Positions 60,601-64,000 of a stretch of 64,000 nucleotides of DNA are shown in pieces. This DNA comes from Psococerastis gibbosa. Its lineage: Eukaryota > Arthropoda > Insecta > Psocodea > Psocidae. The stretch is taken from contig OZ020487.1 in assembly GCA_963971405.1 (NCBI GenBank), positions 23,855,371 through 23,919,370 of the forward strand. The letters are read 5' to 3'. The notes beneath the pieces were generated by a model that had not been told where the DNA came from, ran no database searches, and saw only the letters and a program-made list of their open reading frames with translations. Every line of letters starts with the position of its first letter. Positions within the stretch are counted from its first letter, which is position 1. Made by a program: the position numbers and the translations under genes.

Positions 60601-61383
60601 GTGTTTCGTGTTTTTGTGGCTAGCAGCATGTCATTCAATAGTGTGGCATTGATTTTTTTGATCAATTGAAAGGCGCAATAACTCAATCAAATAGGTAACG
60701 ATAATTACCGGTTCGCCGGTGAGAGCTGTGACCTATCCTGCAGCCCTGCGCTTCTGTCCTGTCTGCTGGTTCAATGTCCGTCTGTACTTGCAGCGCGGTG
60801 GTCAATGCCACACTACTTGCCGTACTTGACTGCCAAAGAGATAGCGGCGCTGGAGTACGAGCGGCTGATGATGACAGGAAAGCAAGAGGACCTTCCAAAG
60901 ATCCATGCTTGCCACACGTGCGGAAGATGCTACAAAATCCGTTCTACTCTGAACCGGCATCAGCGATACGAGTGTGGTGTCGCCAGGAAGAAGCTAGCCT
61001 GCGAGATCTGCGGCAAAAAGTTTTCAAGGCCCGACAACCTCAAGCAGCACGAGCAGACTCATGTAACAATATTCTTCAGTGGCGAGGGTGGCGAATTCGG
61101 TGCCCAAATGAACGGTCCCAATTTTAATGGCCCAAATGCGGGTGTTGCTGTTAAAACCGAATTAGGAGGCTCTGTCTCTGGACCCATTATGGCCGATGCC
61201 AATGTGTCCACGGATGACGGTGATAAAATCACTGTCACCCCGCAGATTGTCCTTATCGAGGACACCACGAATTTTACTGCTGCCACGCAGCCTGTCCTCC
61301 AAAAACTCCAAGTCCCTTCACCAGCTTGCCTTCAAAAATTGGGTGTGCAAAAAATTCAGTTGCAAAACCCATCGCAAAATTAG
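22562..61383 (+). CDS. lola: BTB/zinc-finger transcription factor, lola-like
   Basis: Exons 22562-22732, 30279-30981, (43021-43077, optional) and 60794-61383 encode 487 residues, or 506 with the cassette. A BTB domain (about 6-118: LVDCTLAAEG, AHKVVLAACSP, MMDYMYRGEVNI) mediates dimerisation. A Pro-rich and basic stretch follows, with a likely nuclear signal PRKKKRPR, then an acidic segment (EEEEDINEDSEFGMDDDE). At the C-terminus is a C2HC finger (CHTCGRCYKI ... HQRYEC) followed by a C2H2 finger (CEICGKKFSRPDNLKQHEQT). This layout is that of Lola isoforms in arthropods: nuclear regulators of axon guidance and other developmental genes, made by splicing one BTB module to many alternative finger exons. 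Several paralogous BTB-ZF genes share this pattern, so the symbol is a family-level call. Confidence 0.82.
24502..24640. mobile_element. Palindromic MITE, copy 6
   Basis: A 139-bp near-perfect palindrome with ends GGCGCATATTACACC ... GGTGTAATTTGCGCC, flanked by TAT (24499-24501 and 24641-24643). The core is GACGTGGTAGCAGACATTAA and its complement. The arm (CCTCGCATTTGATAGTGATC) resembles copy 5 but not copies 1-3. Confidence 0.85.
25319..26213 (+). repeat. GTCTGTCT-family interspersed repeat, longest copy
   Basis: Starts TATACGTAGTATAAGGATAG and ends near CTCGGACCGGTTC. Landmarks in order: GATTCCGAGATTTCAACGGA, GTTTTGAGGTCCCAGGAACC, an expanded GTCTGTCT/CGCTCTGT microsatellite (25431-25502), and GATTTTGATGAAATTTTGCA. 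Related copies are at 15575, 29452 (minus), 34050 (minus), 50311, about 52200 and 54007 (minus). No terminal inverted repeats and no coding frame. Class unknown. Confidence 0.75.
29452..29963 (-). repeat. GTCTGTCT-family interspersed repeat
   Basis: Reverse-strand copy running from GAACCGGTACGAGAG to CATTATACTAACGTACAAAT. The microsatellite is reduced to ACAGACAGACA. The middle third of the longest copy is shortened. Confidence 0.7.
30279..30981 (+). CDS. lola: lola-like exon 2: end of BTB domain, linker, acidic region
   Basis: 234 codons plus one base. The first 60 residues complete the BTB domain (TLLSRHYDKHPILILKDVKF ... AAESLQIKGLSD). The linker is Pro/Ser-rich with basic PRKKKRPR, then strongly acidic. 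The acceptor is TTTTTTACAG and the donor GCG|GTAAGT. One base is carried, which matches the phase of both 43021 and 60794. Confidence 0.9.
32202..32350 (+). mobile_element. tRNA-derived SINE, copy B (best head)
   Basis: Starts TGTAGCGTAGTGGTATGGAC (A box) and has a perfect B box GGTTCGAGTCC at about 32248. The shared body follows (ACGGTCTCGGGCTTTCCTAG, GAGTGTAAGAGAGGGCTTTT). The tail is short and A-rich. The tRNA-like head drives RNA polymerase III transcription in such elements. The tRNA of origin cannot be told from this. Confidence 0.8.
34050..34485 (-). repeat. GTCTGTCT-family interspersed repeat
   Basis: Reverse-strand copy. AATTAGGGTAGGCACGGTAA, GGGAAAGCAACCTGTTCGGT and GGTTCCTGGGACCTCAAAGC align with the copy at 29452. 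It ends at AATACGTATAAATAGG. Confidence 0.7.
34605..34675 (+). mobile_element. LINE 3' UTR, second copy of the 2332-2780 family
   Basis: Shares GGGTTAATTGTAAGAG, AAATTCGCCCATATGG and AAAATAAAG.CAATTTTC with 2702-2770, and likewise ends in a CTTT-rich tail. Only the last 70 bp are present: an extreme 5' truncation. Confidence 0.7.
34874..35127. mobile_element. Palindromic MITE, copy 7 (long-armed)
   Basis: A 254-bp palindrome with ends GGCGGCAATTCC ... GAATTGCCGCC, flanked by TAT (34871-34873 and 35128-35130). The inner arm (ATGTAGATACTTAACTTATC) is identical on both sides for about 60 bp, and the outer arm has small gaps. The core keeps ATGGTAG ... GTCTGCTACCAT. The arm sequence is unrelated to the other copies. 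Confidence 0.82.
37905..38249 (-). pseudogene. RTE-like LINE reverse-transcriptase C-terminus
   Basis: A 114-codon frame with KWMGHILRHEGLLNNTIEGM, RGLQRKEYLQHVMKDLG and KRQEWRRKIQHSL, the conserved tail of RTE-group ORF2. It is the same family as 10350-10580. The polymerase core is missing. Confidence 0.65.
39166..39378 (+). repeat. Tandem duplication, about 140-bp period, interrupted by a hAT MITE
   Basis: The segment TTATCTAGAATTCGAATCCG ... CCTGTATGCTGTAA (from 39166) is repeated from about 39308 (TTATCTAGAATCCGAAATAA). The second unit is split at 39378 by the element 39379-39974 and resumes with GTATGCAGTAA at 39981. Confidence 0.6.
39379..39974. mobile_element. hAT-type MITE with perfect 8-bp target duplication
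   Basis: Ends TAGGGTTGCCAAC ... GTTGGCAACCCTA, flanked by the 8-bp repeat GGTCCTGT (39371-39378 and 39975-39982). An 8-bp duplication with a YAGGGTTGCCA terminus is typical of hAT elements. Inside are two diverged copies of an about 90-bp unit containing AAATTAGTGAGGTTTT and GCGCATAT. No transposase. Confidence 0.85.
40243..40460. mobile_element. hAT-type MITE with perfect 8-bp target duplication
   Basis: Ends CAGTGGCGGTGCTAG ... GTAGCGCCGCCGCTG, flanked by GACAGAAA on both sides (40235-40242 and 40461-40468). It is G-rich inside (runs of 8-11 G) and 218 bp long. Confidence 0.87.
43021..43077 (+). CDS. lola: Candidate cassette exon of the lola-like gene
   Basis: 57 bp with a strong acceptor (CTTTTTCCTGTTGTTGCAG) and donor (AAG|GTAAGC). 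It enters and leaves with one carried base, exactly the phase of the 30981 and 60794 junctions. In that frame it is open and reads DFKGDFFSGTQDGDNRDGQ. Skipping it also keeps the frame, so it could be alternative. Without a homologue to compare, a chance splice pair cannot be excluded. Confidence 0.5.
44395..44827. mobile_element. MITE with diverged terminal inverted repeats
   Basis: About 90-bp inverted arms containing CCAGTAAA, GGTGCTAACTCGC and TTGGCATTCTC (left spelling CATGGCATTCTC), flanked by TA at 44393-44394 and 44828-44829. The arms are about 75% alike, so it is old. Tc1/mariner-like is inference from the TA flanks. Confidence 0.65.
45785..46330. mobile_element. Degenerate foldback element
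   Basis: The left arm (about 45790-45965: CATCTCTGTCGCGTTCCTAA, AGGCAATGGAACC, ATGTTCCAATAATCGC) matches the reverse complement of about 46165-46325 at roughly 70-75%. The centre differs. Exact ends and target duplication could not be fixed. Confidence 0.55.
49129..49609. mobile_element. Mariner-type MITE with long terminal inverted repeats
   Basis: Ends CAGGGTGGTCCAGACC ... GGTCTGGACCTCCCTG, flanked by TA (49127-49128 and 49610-49611). The arms match for about 85-90 bp, through GTCCACCTACTTTTT and CATTACAAAGTGGGGGTTGA. CAGGG.G with a TA duplication fits Tc1/mariner. No coding frame. Confidence 0.82.
49626..50307. mobile_element. Head-to-head foldback of two mariner transposase 3' ends
   Basis: Ends CGAGGGTTTTTTTTCAACC ... 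GGTTGAAAAAAAATGACCCTCG, flanked by TA. Each arm is the 3' end of a mariner transposase gene. On the + strand (about 50030-50209) it encodes TWLGGKRFQTNEDLQTNVKA, then FFVKGTEKLAHR and, after a frameshift, GDYVEK: the C-terminus of mariner transposase. The left arm encodes the same end on the minus strand. The catalytic aspartates are absent, so it can only be moved in trans. Confidence 0.8.
50311..51119 (+). repeat. GTCTGTCT-family interspersed repeat, nearly full copy
   Basis: Begins TATATAAGTAGTATAAGGAA directly after the mariner foldback and ends CGGACCGGTTCTTCTCTCTT. It follows the copy at 25319 throughout, with a short GTCTGTCTGTT instead of the expanded microsatellite. Confidence 0.72.
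51124..51320 (-). mobile_element. tRNA-derived SINE, copy C
   Basis: Reverse-strand copy. The body (GGCCATGCTTCGGAGGGCAT on the minus strand) and the B box GGTTCGAGTCC (51270-51280, on the minus strand) are clear. It is bracketed by a 65-bp duplication of the neighbouring repeat end (51055-51119 and 51432-51497). Confidence 0.75.
52200..52480 (+). repeat. Probable degenerate GTCTGTCT-family fragment
   Basis: GTTAAATAGAGTGATAAAAC, a GGTTGC word and a TTGATACATTGCAT segment occur in the order seen at 15740-15850 and 50770-50890, but divergence is high. Confidence 0.4.
52849..53261 (+). repeat. Tandem duplication, 206-bp period
   Basis: The unit from GAAATATAGGCATAG to ATTGTCTCGATTTTGTTTGC occurs at 52849-53049 and 53055-53261, about 93% identical. 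It includes TACCCCGGGGTTTAAGTTA and CCACATTGTAGGCAGGACCT. A run of 14 G follows the second copy. Confidence 0.85.
53380..53686. mobile_element. Long palindromic MITE of a second family (307 bp)
   Basis: The ends AGCTGGCCATTCAC ... GTGAATGACCGGCT are flanked by TTA (53377-53379 and 53687-53689). The arms are about 130 bp at high identity, including GGGGTCATCACGACTACG and ATTTGAAAGATTTGGAGC on the right arm. The about 30-bp loop lacks the GTCTGCTACC core of the other palindromes. The 3-bp TTA duplication fits PIF/Harbinger. Confidence 0.82.
54007..54690 (-). repeat. GTCTGTCT-family interspersed repeat, interrupted
   Basis: Starts GAACCGGTACGAG. TTGGGTTATGGATTGTCCAT and AAAGCAACCTGTTCTGTTTT match the other minus-strand copies. 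It is interrupted near its start by the palindromic MITE at 54051-54185 and truncated before the GTCTGTCT portion. Confidence 0.6.
54051..54185. mobile_element. Palindromic MITE, copy 8
   Basis: A 135-bp palindrome with ends GGCGGGGTTTCTACATACGT ... TATGTGGAAACCCCGCC, flanked by TAT (54048-54050 and 54186-54188). The core is GTAGCAGACATTTTTAGTAT. It shares the terminal GGCGGGGTTTCC with copy 4 and CACATACGT with copies 1-3, linking the subfamilies. Confidence 0.82.
55750..55901 (+). repeat. Short direct repeat, about 120-bp spacing
   Basis: GGTACCTTAGTATGTAATTT and TGGCGAGTAAGT at 55749-55782 recur as GGTACCTAGGTATATAATTT and TGGCGAGTAAGT at 55870-55901. The function is unknown. Confidence 0.5.
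56286..56425 (+). mobile_element. tRNA-derived SINE, copy D (body only)
   Basis: TGGCCATGCTTCGGAAGGCA and GAGTGTAAGAGGGCAT match the SINE body at 19461, 32202 and 51124. The tRNA-like head is missing, so this copy is 5'-truncated. Confidence 0.65.
56849..57255 (+). mobile_element. Probable LINE 3' end with (TTCTA)n tail
   Basis: An open frame (56849-57130) ending in SFLNRDAL is followed by a short 3' UTR and a TTCTA pentamer tail (57231-57253). The shape, a frame end, short UTR and microsatellite, is that of a 5'-truncated LINE. No catalytic motif is visible, so the assignment is tentative. Confidence 0.4.
57941..58186. mobile_element. TA-flanked MITE
   Basis: GGTGCTTATTAGCAAAAGCA is matched by the reverse complement of TGCTTTTACTAATAGGCAAC at the other end, with CCTCTCCA on the inner side of both arms. 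TA lies at 57939-57940 and 58187-58188. It is 246 bp and non-coding. Confidence 0.65.
60794..61383 (+). CDS. lola: lola-like zinc-finger exon, with stop
   Basis: The acceptor is CTGTACTTGCAG, and the first two bases complete a codon with the G carried from 30981 or 43077. The exon reads (A)RWSMPHYLPYLTAKEIAALE, then a finger pair with C-x2-C-x12-H-x4-C followed by C-x2-C-x12-H-x3-H. A Gly/Asn and Thr/Gln-rich tail (TQPVLQKLQVPSPACLQKLG) follows, ending at TAG (61381-61383). A C2HC finger followed by a C2H2 finger is the standard Lola isoform arrangement. Confidence 0.88.
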
Positions 61384-63430
61384 CATCTGGCCTCCAACTC
61401 GTACCTCATTGTGTATGGCGATTACAGTGGTCCCTACAGCTGAGACACTGTGTGGCGAGTCTCATCTAGTCGTTGCTAGGAGCAAAACTCTGACATTTTA
61501 AGTGCCATACATCCGGTGTTGCTAGTCCACTTTTCATGCTCTCTCTTTACTAACCCTTTCCACTACTAACATCGTACCTAAAAAGAACATAATTTAGGTA
61601 CCTATTCTTTACAGTGTTAGTTTTAATTTTGTACCATGACACTTGTTATTTTTGACCTGGACTATCTTGAGAGGTTTACCACTCTACAATTTTACTTGAC
61701 TCTTTTTTCACTATTCTCCCGTACTCAAACACTTGGCTTTATTACATTAATAATGCATCTTCAATATTAATAATCGCTTCCATCTCTTATTTTTCTTGTT
61801 TTAGGCTTAGATTGAGAACATTAAATTGACTGGTGAACCTCTCGGACCTGGCTAATTTATTATTTTAGTTTTAAAGTAGATCGTGCCCAACATTATTTAT
61901 GTTTCATTAGAGTGGCCATATCCTATACTGAATATTGTCAGTCACTTTATTATTCAATCTTCAGTCAGGATCATATTATGCTCTGCGATAGGCTTAGAGG
62001 CACTGATGCTAAAATTATGAAAAGCAGCTCTGTGTAATCAATATAAATGTACATTGGTCAGTTAAATAACTAAATAAATTATGCAGTGGTAGTCTTTTTA
62101 TAATTCATTTTCGGTACATTCCAAGCCTGTCGTAGTGTACCTCTTGTGATCAATGTTTGCTTTATTTATCCATGGCGATTGGGTAGCTTTTTCGTTATTT
62201 TTTAAAATTCTATTGCAATCGTATCGCGCTATCGTGGCCAACAAGAGCTAGGCGTTATCCTAGGTGGGGGTTTCTATCATTGCAATAAATTCATTAGGGT
62301 TTTAGGAATCACTTGTGAAATAAGCGACAGATAACAAGTTACTGTATAGGTTGCCATATTTTATCAGTTTCTTGATTTTATCTGGTTGCTCAATAGGTTT
62401 AAAAAACCATTGAAATTCAAAAGTGTGCCATTTTCATTGATTTTCAAATTAGTGAACTGTATTTAGTTTTGTATAACTTACGATTTTTGTGGGTTAAGTC
62501 TGATTTTGTTTTGTGTTGCAGAGAAAAGTAATATATATTTTCAAAGAGTAACTATTTGAGCTGTAAAAAACGAATGGTCGGATATTTCAGTCCGAACCAG
62601 CAGCCCACTGCTTACAGTGAGGTATATTGTTGTTATTTTTATTGCCGCTTCTTTTAAGTAGCGTCTGTAATGTTTCTTCCTATCGTGGCTAGTTATAATA
62701 ATAATAATAATAATAGACAACGAGGATTGCTATTTATGCATCTGGAAAGTGGAAACGCCCACACTGTTGATTGGTGACTTCCAGCGAATATATGGGGGGT
62801 TTTGCCCATTGTTTATTCGGGGCTGACGTAAAACGGTTTGTCGTTCTGATTTACTGTATTTATAAAAAATCCCAGCTATTTTAGTAATCTAACTCGCAGC
62901 GGAAAATGGAACATGAGGATTTTCGAGCCATGATGGATTATTACTTTCGGCGTGGAATTACCCCAATAAGAATGTATTGATGAAGTCGCTTCTGCATTTG
63001 GCGATGAAGCTCCATTCAAAACAATTGTTTACAACTGATTTAGCTAGTTTAAACGTTCCCTCCGCGATGAAATTCAGTGATTGTGTCAAAATATTTATGC
63101 AGTGAGGAACCTAATTGTTCAGAATCGGCATGTCACTTATTAGCGTGAGATAGAGGCATTTGTATGACGACCATACATAAGATTTTTCACAAACTTTTTT
63201 TGGTAAAAAAAAAATACCTATTAAATTACATAGCCTATATTAAAACAGCCCAAACGTACGTTCCCGTTAATGGCGATTTATATGCTTAAGGGCATTCTAA
63301 TCCAACCAAGGTTGTTGTCAAAATGACTTCCAATGAAATGGAGGCTTGCTTTTCGGAATTAATGGGCATATCGCTGCAGTGCCAATAAAACATTGAAGAA
63401 CAATCAAGTCAGTGTGGTATAGGATCATTT
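61384..63430. other. 3' UTR of the lola-like gene and downstream AT-rich DNA
   Basis: The 3' UTR begins at 61384. A candidate poly(A) signal AATAAA lies at 62073-62078. An (ATA)n microsatellite is at about 62694-62714. No second finger exon or other gene is recognisable. Confidence 0.45.
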
Positions 63431-63720
63431 GTTTACCAGAAGTGTTAAGTGAAATAATGGGAGAAGACATAATACGTTTTGTAAGAGTACAGCGTCTAAG
63501 ATGGCTGGGACACGTCGTAAGAATGCCTGAGGACAGCATGCCATGACGAAGACTGAAGGGACGTCCACGAAACCGCTGGAGCGACGGACTAGAAACCGAC
63601 CTCCATGAGTTGGGAGTTCCTAGATAGTGGAGCGTCGTACAAGACCGAGATGATTGGAGGAATGTTGTTGAGCAGGCCAAAGCGGGCTGTAGAGCCATAG
63701 GAAGTTAAGTGAAATATGAA
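63430..63720 (+). pseudogene. LINE reverse-transcriptase C-terminal remnant
   Basis: Encodes RVQRLRWLGHVVRMPEDSMP, then after a stop RRLKGRPRNRWSDGLETDL and, after another stop, VQDRDDWRNVVEQAKAGCRA. This is the typical end of ORF2 in RTE/CR1-type LINEs. Two in-frame stops show it is dead. It is a different family from 10350 and 37905, since the LRWLGHVVRM and EQAKAGCRA words are not shared. Confidence 0.7.
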
Positions 63721-64000
63721 AAAATAATAAATTACGCTGATGATCTGATACGTAGCCGCGACTTGACTACTAACGGCAACGTTTTGTGCGCTATAGGGAA
63801 AAAAATAAAATTCCTCATCAATACCTTTCGATGCGTGAGCAATGTGCAATGTCCAAATAAAATTTCAGAAAAATTGTAAAGCCTGGATTTGCAGGTTCCA
63901 AAATTGCATTGACCTTGACGGGGAGTAACTTTAAACGCAAGCAAGCAGTTTTACATAAAGAAAAGTTTTCCCTGATTCATAAATGGCAACCCTCGTAAAA

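Larger units (their letters stand above)
30982..60793. other. Long intron or alternative-exon territory of the lola-like gene (29.8 kb)
   Basis: Mostly transposon-derived; the identified elements are listed separately. Stretches in which I recognise nothing: 31000-32200, 32830-34050, 35130-37900, 38250-39160, 40461-43020, 46336-49128, 54700-56280, 58190-60790. A single candidate coding exon (43021-43077) and a weaker pair near 43351-43906 were found. Confidence 0.5.

Overview
The window is animal nuclear DNA, almost certainly from an arthropod. It is AT-rich, has long introns, and is dense with old transposons. The arthropod assignment rests on a BTB/zinc-finger transcription-factor gene of the Longitudinals-lacking (lola)/Broad/Tramtrack type, whose N-terminal BTB sequence (start MTDQQFCLRWNNHQSTLVAV) is characteristic of insects and crustaceans. 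A crustacean or another arthropod with a large genome fits, but I cannot place it more finely.

Two host genes are readable, both on the + strand. (1) 11508-20774: a nine-exon gene for a 612-residue mitochondrial pentatricopeptide-repeat protein that I recognise as PTCD1. All splice phases join correctly and one intron uses a GC donor. (2) 22535-61383: a lola-like gene with a BTB exon pair (22562-22732 and 30279-30981), a probable 19-codon cassette exon (43021-43077) and a terminal two-zinc-finger exon about 30 kb downstream (60794-61383). Other alternative zinc-finger exons may lie beyond the window.

Nearly everything else is mobile DNA. 1-11500 holds a nest of palindromic MITEs (81-853), a Jockey-like LINE 3' end, a Tc1-like MITE, a LINE reverse-transcriptase ORF (7323-8975) with a deleted RNase H, and an RTE-like LINE tail. 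Most of this lies inside a 10.57-kb interval (924-11491) bounded by 50-bp inverted repeats and a 10-bp direct repeat, and that interval ends a few bases before the PTCD1 start codon. The introns carry two LINE 3'-end fragments of one family, a LINE endonuclease fragment, tRNA-derived SINEs, two hAT MITEs with perfect 8-bp target duplications, several TA-flanked mariner-like elements (one a head-to-head foldback of transposase 3' ends), and about seven copies of an interspersed repeat containing a GTCTGTCT microsatellite.

The most unusual pattern is a family of near-perfect palindromes at 81-853, 24502-24640, 34874-35127 and 54051-54185. Copies share short GGC-type termini, 3-bp target duplications (TTA, TAA, TAC, TAT) and a central hairpin core (GTAGCAGACAT ... 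ATGTCTGCTAC). Between core and termini each copy has different arm sequence, yet its two arms match each other. This suggests arm-to-arm copying within the element. I saw no CRISPR array, rRNA, stand-alone tRNA gene or virus-derived gene.
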